Below are positions 1 through 8,792 of a stretch of DNA of 64,000 nucleotides, one piece after another. The DNA comes from Alphaproteobacteria bacterium HGW-Alphaproteobacteria-4 (GTDB lineage: Bacteria > Pseudomonadota > Alphaproteobacteria > Rhodobacterales > Rhodobacteraceae): the NCBI GenBank assembly GCA_002842855.1, contig PHEE01000014.1:1-64000 (forward strand), in the 5' to 3' direction. The notes under the pieces are model-generated. The model was not told the DNA's origin and made no database searches. It worked only from the letters and a program-made list of their open reading frames with translations. Within the stretch, counting starts at the first letter, position 1. Each line of letters starts with the position of its first letter. Made by a program: the position numbers and the translations under genes.

Positions 1-203
1 CCGGCGGTGTTCAGCTCGCGCAGGATCTGGTCGGCATAATTGCGCGAAACCCAGTCGCGCATGAAGCGGGTCGGCGTTTCGATGATTGCAGCACCATCGC
101 GCAATTCTGTCAGCGCAAGAGGTTCTATCCAGCAAGAAAAGTTGTTCGTACCCAAAACCCGGAAAAGCTCGCCACGCGCCTTGTCCCAGTATTCGCTCTG
201 CAT
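1..203 (-). CDS. dnaA: Chromosomal replication initiator DnaA, N-terminal fragment
   Basis: Only the first 67 codons are inside the window; the gene runs off the left edge. Translating the complement from an ATG at 203 gives MQSEYWDKARGELFRVLG, then FSCWIEPLAL and FMRDWVSRNYADQIL. This is the DnaA domain I pattern, which binds DnaB helicase and mediates self-association. The ATPase and DNA-binding domains are outside the window. The next gene upstream is rpsT in the same orientation, about 490 bp away. The long leader carries several GANTC sites (see the intergenic entry). The assignment rests on domain I alone plus the neighbouring rpsT. Confidence 0.85.
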   Translation of the reverse strand, partial: MQSEYWDKARGELFRVLGTNNFSCWIEPLALTELRDGAAIIETPTRFMRDWVSRNYADQILRELNTA

Positions 204-693
204 ATCCGCCGTCCCCGCCGCGCCACACCTGCGACCTCAGCACCGTCGGGAATCGGCAAACAACACCGCAGCGGGGAAGGTTGCATCAGGGCCAGCACCC
301 CAAACCTTTCCCGCCAATGCGGCGGCTTGACAAAAGACATGACGCTTTGGAGCCAGAAATATCCGGCAGCCAAAAGCCGTTACGGCTGACCAGCCCTGCG
401 GCCCGGCCTACCCATCGCATCGCGCTGCCTTGCAGCCTGGCAGTTCAAACGCGCCCCGGCGAAATCTGCCGAGTCGCGCAGCAATGCGTCATGTCCCCCA
501 GACGACGTGAATCGCCCGATCACGCTAGCAAGATGAAAGCGGCCTTCGCAACCAATCTTCACGCTTGACTCCGATATACCGCAGCGAATCTGGCGCAACA
601 GCAACAGAGGCGCTAAGCCATTGATTTCAGTTAAAAACAGAAAAGGGCGCTACCCGCAGGCGCGCCCTGTTCCAGCCGGAAAATGCTTTCAGA
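204..693. promoter_or_regulatory. dnaA-rpsT intergenic region with four GANTC sites
   Basis: About 490 bp without a convincing gene. It holds the dnaA promoter and leader (minus strand) and the rpsT terminator. Four GANTC sites, the CcrM target, are at 250-254, 509-513, 567-571 and 586-590. I found no TTATCCACA-type DnaA box. The open frames across it (for example 86-568 plus, 380-604 minus) have Arg/Pro/Ser-rich composition typical of antisense frames in GC-rich DNA and no recognisable domain, so I leave them out. In Caulobacter, dnaA transcription responds to GANTC methylation; applying that here is inference. Confidence 0.5.
631..668 (-). terminator. Rho-independent terminator of rpsT
   Basis: Read on the minus strand just after the rpsT stop: a GC stem (GGGCGC pairing with GCGCCC, positions 645-650 and 662-667) followed by TTTTCTGTTTTT. 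It is a classical stem plus U-run, and it separates rpsT from the dnaA leader. Confidence 0.7.
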
Positions 694-960
694 TCAGACA
701 GCCAGCGCCTTTACGCGGGCAGCCAGGCGCGACATTTTGCGCGCCACGGTGTTCTTGTGAAGAACACCTTTGGTCACGCCGCGCGCCAGCTCAGGCTGGG
801 CGGCACGCAGCGCGGCAGTCGCGGTATCGGCGCTGCCCGAGGACAGTGCTTCTTCGACCTTGCGCAGGAAGGTGCGGATACGCGAACGGCGCGCTTTGTT
901 TACATCATTGCGGCGCTCGTTCTGGCGTGCGCGCTTCTTGGATTGGGGCGTATTGGCCAT
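694..960 (-). CDS. rpsT: 30S ribosomal protein S20
   Basis: An 88-residue basic protein beginning [17 protein letters not shown], the S20/bS20 signature. It binds 16S rRNA during assembly of the small subunit. The length matches the family (about 85-90 aa), and a large share of residues are Lys/Arg. It lies between the enoyl-CoA hydratase gene and dnaA on the same strand, the usual place in Rhodobacterales, and is followed by its own terminator. The start ATG at 960 is unambiguous. Confidence 0.97.
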   Translation of the reverse strand: MANTPQSKKRARQNERRNDVNKARRSRIRTFLRKVEEALSSGSADTATAALRAAQPELARGVTKGVLHKNTVARKMSRLAARVKALAV

Positions 961-1054
961 GAGTCGTTCTTCCGATTTCGGTAGGGTAATCCTGAAGCCG
1001 CGCTTCTATGCGCGACTCGAGGCCAAGTCAACGGGGCGGCACCAAGAAAAACCC

Positions 1055-1831
1055 CTAGCGGTCGCGGAACTGCGGCTGCCGTTTTTCGAGAAAGGCGCTC
1101 ATGCCTTCTTTCTGGTCGTCGGTCGAGAAAAGCGCGTGGAATATCCGGCGTTCAAACAGCACGCCTTCACGCAGCGTGGTTTCATAGGCGCGGTTGACAG
1201 CTTCCTTGACCACCATCGCGCTCAGTGCTGATTTTGCAGCGATCTTGCGGGCGGCTTCCATTGCTTCGGGAATCAGCTTGCCGACCGGCACCACGCGGCT
1301 GACAAGGCCCGAGCGTTCTGCCTCGGCGGCATCCATGAAGCGGCCGGTCAGGTGCATGTCCATCGACTTTGACTTGCCGACGAATCGGGTTAGCCGTTGG
1401 GTGCCCCCAATGCCCGCGACCACGCCGAGGTTGATTTCGGGCTGTCCGAACTTGGCGGTTTCAGACGCGATGATGAAATCGCACATCATCGCAAGCTCGC
1501 AGCCGCCGCCGAGCGCGTAGCCCGAAACGGCGGCAATGATCGGCTTGCGCACGCGCAGGATGGCATCGGCTTCAGTGCCGAAATAGTCCGAGGTGAACAT
1601 GTCTACAAAGGTCTTGTCGGCCATTTCCTTGATGTCGGCGCCCGCAGCGAAGGCCTTTTCCGACCCGGTGATGACGATCGAGCGCACCTTGTCATTTTCA
1701 TCGGCGGCTTTCAGCGCGTCTGCGAGTTCGCCCAACAGTTGCGAATTGAGGGCGTTGAGCGCTTCGGGGCGGTTGAGCCGGATCAGGGCGACATAGTCTT
1801 CGATCTCGACGATCAGGGTTTGATATGCCAT
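1055..1831 (-). CDS. Enoyl-CoA hydratase (crotonase family)
   Basis: A 258-residue crotonase. It hydrates trans-2-enoyl-CoA to 3-hydroxyacyl-CoA in fatty-acid beta-oxidation. Visible features: the oxyanion-hole segments AAGADIKEM (about 62-70) and GYALGGG (about 104-110), and the two catalytic glutamates in GGCELAM (E112) and [10 protein letters not shown] (E132), spaced 20 residues as in the mitochondrial enzyme. The length fits short-chain enoyl-CoA hydratases such as FadB1/EchA. It is co-directional with mutM (upstream) and rpsT (downstream). The exact chain-length preference cannot be read from sequence. Confidence 0.93.
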   Translation of the reverse strand: MAYQTLIVEIEDYVALIRLNRPEALNALNSQLLGELADALKAADENDKVRSIVITGSEKAFAAGADIKEMADKTFVDMFTSDYFGTEADAILRVRKPIIAAVSGYALGGGCELAMMCDFIIASETAKFGQPEINLGVVAGIGGTQRLTRFVGKSKSMDMHLTGRFMDAAEAERSGLVSRVVPVGKLIPEAMEAARKIAAKSALSAMVVKEAVNRAYETTLREGVLFERRIFHALFSTDDQKEGMSAFLEKRQPQFRDR

Positions 1832-1890
1832 GTGCGATCCTTTCCAGAATTCCGGGGGCGAGTCCTAGCACTCGGCGGGCGATTATCAAG

Positions 1891-2742
1891 TCATCTCTGG
1901 CAGGCGGGGCAGTAGAAGCTTGACCGCCCGGCTTGGGCGATGCGCGCAATGGTGCCGGTGCAACCGGGGCGCGGGCAGGGCGCGCCCGCGCGGTCATATA
2001 CGCGGAAAGCATGTTGAAAATAGCCCAGCTCACCATCGGGCTGGCGGTGGTCGCGCAAGGACGAGCCGCCTGCCTCGATCGCTTCGGTGAGAACCTGCCG
2101 GATGACCGGCACCAGCGCCGCTGCCCGCGCCGCACTGATGCGCCCGGCCTTGCGACGGGGGTCAATACCTGCGCGGTGAAGCACTTCGCTGACGTAGATA
2201 TTGCCAAGTCCCGCCACGATGCGCTGATCAAGTAGCGCCGATTTGATCGGCGTGGCGCGGCCATGCAGGCGCGCGGCGAGGTAATCTTCATGGAAATCGT
2301 TACCGAAAGGCTCGGGGCCAAGATCGCGCAGCAGCCAGTGGCTCTCGGCTGCATCGGTGGGCACCAGGTCCATCGCGCCAAAGCGGCGCGCGTCGTTGAA
2401 AGTGATGCGCGCGCCTGCGTCCATATGCAGCACCACATGGTCATGTTTTTGTAGCGCGGGGTGTGGGTAGTGAAAGGCGCCCGGTATCGCGCCGGAAACC
2501 AGCATCCGCCCCGACATGCCAAGATGAATCAGCAGCGATTCGCCTGTGGAAAGGTCGGCCAGCAGGTATTTTGACCGCCGACGCAGGCCCAAAACACGCG
2601 CCCCGGTCAGCCGCGCGGCCATGCCCTCGGGCAGCGGCCAGCGCAGATCGGGGCGGTTGACCTCGGCGCGCGCGATCACATGCCGCTCCATTGCCGGGGC
2701 AAGACCCCTGCGCACGGTTTCCACCTCGGGCAGTTCGGGCAC
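1891..2742 (-). CDS. mutM: Formamidopyrimidine-DNA glycosylase (Fpg)
   Basis: 283 residues. A base-excision repair enzyme that removes 8-oxoguanine and formamidopyrimidines and cuts the strand by beta,delta-elimination. It starts [14 protein letters not shown], with the catalytic Pro2 and Glu3, has Lys58 in RRRSKYLL, and ends in the C-terminal zinc finger CPRPGC ... CPACQR (Cys 256, 261, 278, 281). The complete length is normal. It is divergent from ubiE, an arrangement common in alphaproteobacteria. The window also encodes MutY, the partner that removes adenine opposite 8-oxoguanine. Confidence 0.97.
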   Translation of the reverse strand: MPELPEVETVRRGLAPAMERHVIARAEVNRPDLRWPLPEGMAARLTGARVLGLRRRSKYLLADLSTGESLLIHLGMSGRMLVSGAIPGAFHYPHPALQKHDHVVLHMDAGARITFNDARRFGAMDLVPTDAAESHWLLRDLGPEPFGNDFHEDYLAARLHGRATPIKSALLDQRIVAGLGNIYVSEVLHRAGIDPRRKAGRISAARAAALVPVIRQVLTEAIEAGGSSLRDHRQPDGELGYFQHAFRVYDRAGAPCPRPGCTGTIARIAQAGRSSFYCPACQR

Positions 2743-2823
2743 GCGTCTCTCCTTGCTGTTGTCGCATTGTCATGGCCGCTGCGCCGCCTATAAGGGGGGC
2801 ACCATTCAGGAACGGCAAGGCCC

Positions 2824-3576
2824 ATGACCGATAGCACACGAAACACCACGCATTTCGGCTTTCAGACCGTGAACGAGGGCGAAAAGGCCGGCATGGTGCA
2901 CGGGGTATTCACCCGCGTTGCCTCGAAATACGACATCATGAACGATCTGATGAGCCTCGGTATTCACCGGCTCTGGAAAGACGCGATGATGGATTGGCTG
3001 GCGCCACGGCCCGGCCAGCGGCTTTTGGACATGGCGGGCGGCACCGGCGATGTGGCATTCCGTTTTCTGGGCCGGGCGCCGGGGGCCACCGCAACCGTCT
3101 GCGACATGACCGAAAGCATGCTGACCGAGGGGCAGAAGCGCGCCGAGGCCGAAAACCTTGCGAGCCGTCTGGAATGGGTGGTGGCCGATGCGATGGCGCT
3201 GCCCTTTGCCGACAATTCCTATGACGTTTTCACCATGAGCTTTGGCATCCGCAACGTGACACGCATTGCCGATGTGCTGACCGAGGCGTTTCGCGTGCTG
3301 CGCCCCGGCGGGCGGTTGATGGTGCTCGAATTCAGCCAGCTGCCGAACCCGGCGCTGCAATGGCTTTATGACCGCTATTCGTTCAATGTGATTCCGCCCT
3401 TGGGCGCGCTGGTCGCGAACGACCGTGACAGCTACCAATACCTTGTCGAATCGATCCGCAAGTTTCCCGATCAGGAAAGCTTTGCGCGGATGATCCGTGC
3501 GGCAGGCTTTGGGCAGGTGAAATACCGCAACCTGAGCATGGGCATTGCGGCGCTGCATTCGGGCTGGAAAGTCTGA
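2824..3576 (+). CDS. ubiE: Demethylmenaquinone/ubiquinone C-methyltransferase UbiE
   Basis: 250 residues. A SAM-dependent C-methyltransferase of ubiquinone biosynthesis. The SAM-binding motif [10 protein letters not shown] is at about 67-76, and the family-typical [11 protein letters not shown] and [15 protein letters not shown] follow. The N-terminal [19 protein letters not shown] is characteristic of UbiE. It is followed one base later by ubiB, so the two are co-transcribed. The start ATG at 2824 gives the usual N-terminus TTHFGFQTV. Confidence 0.97.
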   Translation: MTDSTRNTTHFGFQTVNEGEKAGMVHGVFTRVASKYDIMNDLMSLGIHRLWKDAMMDWLAPRPGQRLLDMAGGTGDVAFRFLGRAPGATATVCDMTESMLTEGQKRAEAENLASRLEWVVADAMALPFADNSYDVFTMSFGIRNVTRIADVLTEAFRVLRPGGRLMVLEFSQLPNPALQWLYDRYSFNVIPPLGALVANDRDSYQYLVESIRKFPDQESFARMIRAAGFGQVKYRNLSMGIAALHSGWKV

Positions 3577-3577
3577 G

Positions 3578-5107
3578 ATGCGCGGCCCGCACAACCTCTG
3601 GCGGCTGATCATCACCGGCGCCACGTTTGAACGCTCGGGCGCCATGAAGGTGGCACTTGAAGCGATGGACGTGCCGCCGAGGCTGCGGCTTGTGGCCCGG
3701 GTGTTGGGCTGGCCCTTCGCTTGGCTGGGGCTGAAAGGCGACCCGGCCTTGCCGCCGGTGACACGGGCGCTGACCGCACTTGGCCCGGCCTACATCAAGT
3801 TCGGCCAAGTGCTTTCGACGCGGCCCGATGTGGTGGGGATTGAGCTTGCCGAACAGTTGACCGTGCTGCAAGACCGCCTGCCGCCGTTTTCGGTGGCTGA
3901 GGCCAAGGCTTCGGTTGCGGCGGCGCTGGGCCAGCCGGTTGACGCGATGTTTACCGAATTTTCCGAGCCCGTCGCTGCCGCCTCGATCGCGCAGGTGCAT
4001 TCGGCGCGTCGTATCGACACCGGCGCAAAGGTTGCGGTCAAGGTGCTGCGCCCCGGCATCGAGCGGGCTTTTCAGAAAGACCTCGACGCTTTTCACTTTG
4101 CCGCGCGGTTGATCGAGTTGGTCTCGCCTTCGTCGCGCCGCCTGCGCCCTTCGGATGTGATTGCGCATTTCGAAAGCGTGGTGCTGGGCGAGTTGGATTT
4201 GCGGATGGAGGCGTCTGCGGCGCTCGAGTTTTGCGCAAATACCGCGAATGATGCAGGTTTTGCCGCGCCGCGCCCGCACTGGGATTTGTCGGCGCGCCGC
4301 GTGATGACGCTCGATTGGGTCGATGGCATCGCGCTGGGCGATATCGAGGCGCTGCAGGCGGCCGGGCATGATCTGGTGCGGCTAAGCGAGCGGGTGCTGC
4401 AACTGTTCCTAAGCCACGCGCTGCGCGACGGCTATTTTCACGCCGACATGCATCAGGGCAACCTGAAGGTGGCGGCCAACGGCGACATCGTCGCCTATGA
4501 CTTTGGCATCATGGGGCAGATCGACGAATACACCCGCCGGGTTTATGCCGAGATCCTGATGGGCTTCATCCGCAAGGATTATCGCCGCGTGGCCGAAGTG
4601 CATTTCGAGGCGGGTTATGTGCCGCGCGATCGTTCGGTGGAAGATTTCGCACGCGCCCTGCGGGCCGTGGGCGAGCCGATCTTCGGCATGGACGCAAGCC
4701 ACATCTCAATGGCCCGCCTGCTGGCCTATCTGTTCGAGGTGACGGAACGGTTCGGCATGCAGACCCGCACCGAACTCATCCTGTTGCAGCGCACGATGGT
4801 GGTGGTCGAGGGGGTTTCGCGCTCGCTCAACCCGGCGCTGAACATGTGGGAAGTGGCAAAGCCCGTGGTCGGCACCTACATCCGCCAGAACCTTGGGCCG
4901 CGTTCGATGGTGCGCGATCTCGTGCGCACCGCAAGGGTGCTGGGACGGTTCGGGCCAAAACTGCCAGAGATCGTGGAGAACCTGCTTCGACAGCAGGTGG
5001 CAGCGCCACCGGAACTGCCGGCGCCGCGGCGCCGGCGCGATCTGGTTGCATTCCTTGCCGGGGGTGCGCTGGTGGGGGCGGGGGTGCTGCTGGCCGCGCT
5101 TTTCTAG
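3578..5107 (+). CDS. ubiB: Ubiquinone biosynthesis protein UbiB (ABC1/ADCK kinase-like)
   Basis: 509 residues, needed for ubiquinone biosynthesis as an atypical kinase/ATPase. Visible: the KxGQ-type segment IKFGQVLSTRPDV, the catalytic-loop-like HADMHQGN (about 288-295), and YDFGIMG in the place of DFG (about 306-312). The C-terminus is hydrophobic (VAFLAGGALVGAGVLL), a membrane anchor. I chose the ATG at 3578, one base after the ubiE stop, over an upstream in-frame ATG at 3545 inside ubiE. Its stop overlaps the convergent flgD stop by four bases (CTAG). In many relatives coaBC/dut follow ubiB; here the flagellar cluster begins instead. Confidence 0.95.
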   Translation: MRGPHNLWRLIITGATFERSGAMKVALEAMDVPPRLRLVARVLGWPFAWLGLKGDPALPPVTRALTALGPAYIKFGQVLSTRPDVVGIELAEQLTVLQDRLPPFSVAEAKASVAAALGQPVDAMFTEFSEPVAAASIAQVHSARRIDTGAKVAVKVLRPGIERAFQKDLDAFHFAARLIELVSPSSRRLRPSDVIAHFESVVLGELDLRMEASAALEFCANTANDAGFAAPRPHWDLSARRVMTLDWVDGIALGDIEALQAAGHDLVRLSERVLQLFLSHALRDGYFHADMHQGNLKVAANGDIVAYDFGIMGQIDEYTRRVYAEILMGFIRKDYRRVAEVHFEAGYVPRDRSVEDFARALRAVGEPIFGMDASHISMARLLAYLFEVTERFGMQTRTELILLQRTMVVVEGVSRSLNPALNMWEVAKPVVGTYIRQNLGPRSMVRDLVRTARVLGRFGPKLPEIVENLLRQQVAAPPELPAPRRRRDLVAFLAGGALVGAGVLLAALF

Positions 5108-5784
5108 GGTGCGTTTCGCGGCGCGCGCAAGGCCGTTACCGCATCGGTGCCCACCGTAGCGCCGCCTGCCAGAACCAGTGCGGTGCCACCCACGCCGCCG
5201 CGTGCCTCGGTGATGGTGCTGTAGGTTTCAACCATTTCGTTACTGAGCAAGGTGCCGTTGGCATCGTAGCTTTCAAGGTAGAAGCTGTATTTCCCCGGCA
5301 TGAATGCGGCGCCGGTGCTGGTGGTGCCGGTCCAGGTGATCGGGTCGGAAGAAACCGCCACGTTGCGGCGCTCAGCCTCTTGGCCTAGCGCATTCACGGT
5401 AACAAGCACTGCGCGGCTGGCACTTTGCGGCGGGTTTGGCGAAAGCGTTACGGGCGTTGCGCCATCATAAAGCACCGGCGCGGCCGCGCGCGCCTCCATG
5501 CCGACCCAGCTTGCGAATTGTGCCATGCCAAGCAGACCCATCTGCGCCGAGAGGCTTTCCAGAATCTGGTTGCTTTTGACCTGCTGTTCGACGCCCGAAA
5601 AGGTGGCCAACTGCACCGCATAATCCGAGCTTTCGATCGGGTTCAGCGGGTCCTGGTTCTGCATTTGTGTGGTCAACATCAGCAGGAAGGTCTGGAAATC
5701 GCTGCTGATCATTGCGGCGCTATCGGCGGCCTGCCCGGCGGCGGTGGCCGTGCCAGAGGTTTGGCCGGATATGGCATTCACCAT
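5104..5784 (-). CDS. flgD: Flagellar hook assembly (hook cap) protein FlgD
   Basis: 226 residues. FlgD caps the growing hook and is itself exported. The N-terminal FlgD domain shows the family signature FLLMLTTQMQNQDPLNP (about 33-49) followed by SSDYAVQLATFSGVEQQVKSN. The C-terminal half is a beta-rich FlgD Ig/tudor-like region. It is 12 bases downstream of fliK on the same strand, a frequent pair because FliK measures the hook that FlgD builds. The hook protein FlgE is not in this window. Confidence 0.95.
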   Translation of the reverse strand: MVNAISGQTSGTATAAGQAADSAAMISSDFQTFLLMLTTQMQNQDPLNPIESSDYAVQLATFSGVEQQVKSNQILESLSAQMGLLGMAQFASWVGMEARAAAPVLYDGATPVTLSPNPPQSASRAVLVTVNALGQEAERRNVAVSSDPITWTGTTSTGAAFMPGKYSFYLESYDANGTLLSNEMVETYSTITEARGGVGGTALVLAGGATVGTDAVTALRAPRNAP

Positions 5785-5796
5785 GGGGTTTTCCTT

Positions 5797-7854
5797 TCAG
5801 AGCCGGAGGTCAAGTCCACCCGCCGTGGGGGCGGTTGACCATTGGGGTGTTTGCGCCCGACCGGGGGCGGCAGGAGCGGCGGTGACTATCACTTCGGCCT
5901 CAGCATCGGATACCTGCGCTTGGGGGTCGGGGTGACCCTGCTGCGAGCGATCGCCAAAGCTGAAGGCAATGCTGGAATAGCCCAGTTCGCGAAAATCGCG
6001 GGCGAGGTGGTCGATGTTGCGCCGGATAAGCTCCAGCGTTTCGGACCGCTCGGCTAGCACCGAAACGGAAACGCCGTGTTCGGTCGTGGCAAGCGTCAGC
6101 CGGACGCGCCCGAGTTCTTCGGGCGCCAACGTCAGCTCCACCGGGCGATCAGGAAGGCGCATGACCACCTCGGAGAGCTGCCGGAGTACCGAAGCGGCGG
6201 TTTCGGCGCTGTGGCCCGGCTGGGCGAGGGGCGCGGTTGTGCCGCGATCACTTGCAAAGGAATGCGCTGCCTGTATGGGGGGCGCGTCGTCGAACCCTGT
6301 GGGGAACAACTCGGGATCTGGTGTTGCGCTCGCAACCGGTGCCGCGCCAATCGCAGCGTCTGCCTGCGCCGCACGAGGGCGAAGCGACGTGCTGTGTGGC
6401 GGGTCGGTAGCTGGGTCAGATGCAAGAACAGCGGCCGAAATGCTGGGCGAAGGTGCTGTGGCTGAAGATTTGCGCGCGGGCTGATCGGCGTCCGGGCGGG
6501 TTGGCGTAGCAACCAACGGCGCCGCCGATTCGGTCAGGGTGCGCGCGGCAACGGGTGCGTGATCGCGCGCGGCAGGGTCTGACAGGGGCTGCCCGGTGGG
6601 CGCGCTTGCGCCAGTTGGCTGCGCCGGCCTTGCGGGATGCTCGGGGTGCTGCGGCCCGGGCGCGACGGCCCCATTGGAAACGCGCACGCGAAGCGGGGCG
6701 TTGCCAGTCTGCGGCGGAGCCTCGCCAGGCGCAAAACGTGCGCGCCGGAGCGGCACTTCCGCATTGGTTTCAGTCAGGGGCAGGTCAGGCGGAACTCCAG
6801 CTTTTGTGGGCGTATGCGTATCGCCCGCAGTGTCGCTGTGCTGTTGCCAAAGGGCGCTTGCGGAATGCAACTGCCAACCTGTGTGGTTGCCGGTCGGTGG
6901 CGGGGCACCCGCACCCTGCTCGTTGCCCGGCGCGATCGCCGCACGCGGCGGCGTCGTTGCGATGATCTGATCGGTGCTCGCGAACCGCAACGGGCCTTCG
7001 CTTGGGCTGGGTTTGGGCATGCCATCTGGCCGTTTGTGCGTGAGCGAGGGCGCGGTGGCGTCAGGCGGTAAATTGCGTGGCGCTACGGCGAGGGGCCCAG
7101 GCTCGCCAGTCGGCGCGGCAAGCTCAGTCGATGACGGAGCATTCGCGTTTCTTGCGACCGGATCGACCACTTGGCCAAGCGGTGCACCCGGGTTGGCGGG
7201 TGTGTCTGGCGCGACGGCACGATCATGAAATGCCGACGCTAGTGCAACCTCGGTGCCGCTGGGGGCCGGCGCCCGGTCGGACGCGCTTTCCGCCGCGGCA
7301 AACGGGTTCGCAGGGGGCACCGCGGGCGGCTGGCCATCACGCGCACCGTAGGGTGGGGTGCTGGCCCAATGCTGCGGCAAGCCCGCAAGCATTTCGGGGG
7401 CTGCCGCACCAGAACGCGCATCCGGGAAATCAGAATTACCCTCGTGCTCCGCTAAAGCCGGCGCGGAAACGCCATTTGCGGATAGGTCTGCTTGTGCGGG
7501 TAGATCTGGCGATGCCTCGGCGCCATCAATCAGCCAGGGCCCGGCAAGTGCGGCAAACCGTAGCGCCGGGCTGTCTGGGTGTGGGGCAGCAATTACGGGC
7601 GGGGCGTGTGTAGCTGCGACATCGGTCTTGCCAGCTTTGGCCCGAAATACCTCAGCCGGTCGCGGCAAGAGCCTTTCGGCGGTGTTATCGCCGCGCGCAG
7701 CAGGCTCTGACGCCGCTGCGCCCTCTTGCGCGCGCAACGCGAGAAGCGAGGAAAATGCACCGTCTGCGTTCAGGCTGACATCCGTTGGCCCAACAGCAGT
7801 CTGTGGCATTACTGCGTGGAAATCGCTTCCTGCGAGCGCGTCCATGATCTGCAC
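5797..7854 (-). CDS. fliK: Flagellar hook-length control protein FliK
   Basis: 685 residues with a long Ala/Pro/Thr/Gln-rich low-complexity N-terminal region (about 40-540) that would act as the ruler. The conserved C-terminal Flg_hook domain follows at about 560-640: PVELTLAPEELGRVRLTL and ELIRRNIDHLARDFRELGY. FliK switches export specificity when the hook reaches its length by contacting FlhB, encoded at 18022-19107. Low sequence constraint in the N-terminus is typical of the family. It is co-transcribed with flgD. Confidence 0.92.
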   Translation of the reverse strand: MQIMDALAGSDFHAVMPQTAVGPTDVSLNADGAFSSLLALRAQEGAAASEPAARGDNTAERLLPRPAEVFRAKAGKTDVAATHAPPVIAAPHPDSPALRFAALAGPWLIDGAEASPDLPAQADLSANGVSAPALAEHEGNSDFPDARSGAAAPEMLAGLPQHWASTPPYGARDGQPPAVPPANPFAAAESASDRAPAPSGTEVALASAFHDRAVAPDTPANPGAPLGQVVDPVARNANAPSSTELAAPTGEPGPLAVAPRNLPPDATAPSLTHKRPDGMPKPSPSEGPLRFASTDQIIATTPPRAAIAPGNEQGAGAPPPTGNHTGWQLHSASALWQQHSDTAGDTHTPTKAGVPPDLPLTETNAEVPLRRARFAPGEAPPQTGNAPLRVRVSNGAVAPGPQHPEHPARPAQPTGASAPTGQPLSDPAARDHAPVAARTLTESAAPLVATPTRPDADQPARKSSATAPSPSISAAVLASDPATDPPHSTSLRPRAAQADAAIGAAPVASATPDPELFPTGFDDAPPIQAAHSFASDRGTTAPLAQPGHSAETAASVLRQLSEVVMRLPDRPVELTLAPEELGRVRLTLATTEHGVSVSVLAERSETLELIRRNIDHLARDFRELGYSSIAFSFGDRSQQGHPDPQAQVSDAEAEVIVTAAPAAPGRAQTPQWSTAPTAGGLDLRL

Positions 7855-7890
7855 GACCTTCTGCCGTTGATGCCGTGACCATGGCAGCAG

Positions 7891-7911
7891 GAGGTTACCG
7901 CTTCTTTACCG
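7891..7911. promoter_or_regulatory. Direct repeat TTACC-N6-TTACC between fliK and flgJ
   Basis: Two TTACC copies at 7895-7899 and 7906-7910, offset 11 bp (one helical turn), lie in the 102-bp divergent gap between fliK and flgJ. The offset equals that of CtrA half-sites (TTAA-N7-TTAA), but each half differs from consensus in its fourth base. This is a weak candidate operator. Confidence 0.25.
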
Positions 7912-7956
7912 GTTTCTGACCATATTCACCAAAATCGCCAAATTAGGAGCTTTTCG

Positions 7957-8247
7957 ATGCCCGAGCTTTTGCCGATCTCGCCCGCCCTTCGTGGCGAATC
8001 GCCTGCCGCTTCGCGAAACGCGGCGCTGCATAAGGCACTGACCGAGCTGGAGGCGGTGTTTCTTTCACAAATGCTGGAAGGCGCCGGCCTGGGTGAGGCA
8101 CGCGAAGGTTTTGGCGGCGGCGTGGGTGAGGAGCAGTTCGGGTCGTTCTTGCGGCAAGAGCAAGCGGGCCAGATGGCACGCGCAGGCGGTGTCGGGCTCG
8201 CAGAGGCAATGTTTGCCGCCATGGCGCGGGGCGCGCGCGATGAATGA
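7957..8247 (+). CDS. flgJ: FlgJ-like rod-binding protein (single domain)
   Basis: 96 residues matching only the N-terminal rod-cap domain of FlgJ: ALTELEAVFLSQMLEGAGL, then FGGGVGEEQFGSFLRQEQA. In enterobacteria FlgJ is about 310 aa with a C-terminal muramidase; that domain is absent here and the muramidase function is likely supplied by the transglycosylase at 21967-22716, as described for SltF in Rhodobacter sphaeroides. It overlaps the next gene by 8 bases. Single-domain FlgJ is usual in alphaproteobacteria, so this is not a truncation. Confidence 0.85.
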   Translation: MPELLPISPALRGESPAASRNAALHKALTELEAVFLSQMLEGAGLGEAREGFGGGVGEEQFGSFLRQEQAGQMARAGGVGLAEAMFAAMARGARDE

Positions 8248-8581
8248 TGCCCTCAAGACAGTCGAGCTGCTTGAGCGTCTGTTTGACCTGGAGCGTCACG
8301 CAATTCGCACCGGGGTCTTTGCCGCACTGACTGACCTTGCGGCCCGAAAGGAAGAGCTGGCAGACGGCCTTGAAGGCGCCCCGGCAGAAGCATTGGAGCG
8401 GCTTCGCGCGCGCGCCCAAGGTAATCAACGCCTGCTTGCCGCCGCGCTGAAGGGCGTGCGCGCAGCGCAGCGCCGCCTTGATTTGATCACCCGCGCAAGC
8501 CGCAGCCTGAGCAGTTATGATGCGCTTGGGCGGGCACGCACCGTTGCCTCGGGTGGCCCCAAGGTCGAGCGTCGCGCATGA
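8240..8581 (+). CDS. FlgN-like flagellar export chaperone (probable)
   Basis: 113 residues, mostly helical and charged, starting MNDALKTVELLERLFDLERH, followed by RKEELADGLEGAPAEALERL and the Arg-rich RAAQRRLDLITRASRSLSS. Size, helical character and position right after flgJ fit the FlgN family, chaperones for hook-filament junction proteins FlgK/FlgL. No single residue proves it. Start ATG 8240 overlaps the flgJ stop, suggesting translational coupling. The client genes flgK/flgL are not in this window. Confidence 0.6.
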   Translation: MNDALKTVELLERLFDLERHAIRTGVFAALTDLAARKEELADGLEGAPAEALERLRARAQGNQRLLAAALKGVRAAQRRLDLITRASRSLSSYDALGRARTVASGGPKVERRA

Positions 8582-8792
8582 CGGGTTTGATGAAAATTTT
8601 GGCGAATATCGGCCATCTTGCATGCCTGGCTTAGCGAGTTCTTAGAACTTGCGGCGCAAGTTCGCCCCACATCCCGAAGGATGGCGCGGCGCTTGGGCAA
8701 AGCCCCGATCCGCACCGGTCAGAAAGCCAAGAGCGCCCCAGACCCGGGGCTAGTGTAACCCGGCGCAAAGCGCCGACTGTAAAGGACATGTC
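8582..8792 (+). promoter_or_regulatory. Flagellin promoter/leader with two strong hairpins
   Basis: This 211-bp gap holds the fliC promoter and leader. An inverted repeat with 8-bp arms, GAACTTGC/GCAAGTTC, is at 8645-8652 and 8656-8663 with a 3-nt loop. A second perfect stem-loop, CGGCGC-AAA-GCGCCG, is at 8761-8775, ending six bases before the ribosome-binding site AAGGA (8782-8786; ATG 8793). I found no clear sigma-54 or sigma-28 promoter. FlbT is known to act on the flagellin 5' leader in Caulobacter, so these structures are candidate FlbT/FlaF targets (inference). Confidence 0.5.

Noticed and set aside
86-568. Open frames in the dnaA-rpsT gap (plus 86-568 and 40-330, minus 125-373 and 380-604)
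   Set aside because: Arg/Pro/Ser-rich composition, no domain, no ribosome-binding site, partly antisense to dnaA; typical of long chance frames in GC-rich DNA.
8593-8792. Sigma-54 or sigma-28 promoter for fliC
   Set aside because: I looked for GG-N10-GC and TAAA-N15-GCCGATAA patterns; near matches (TTGCATG region at about 8620, TAA...GCCGAC at about 8750) have wrong spacing or sit too close to the ATG.
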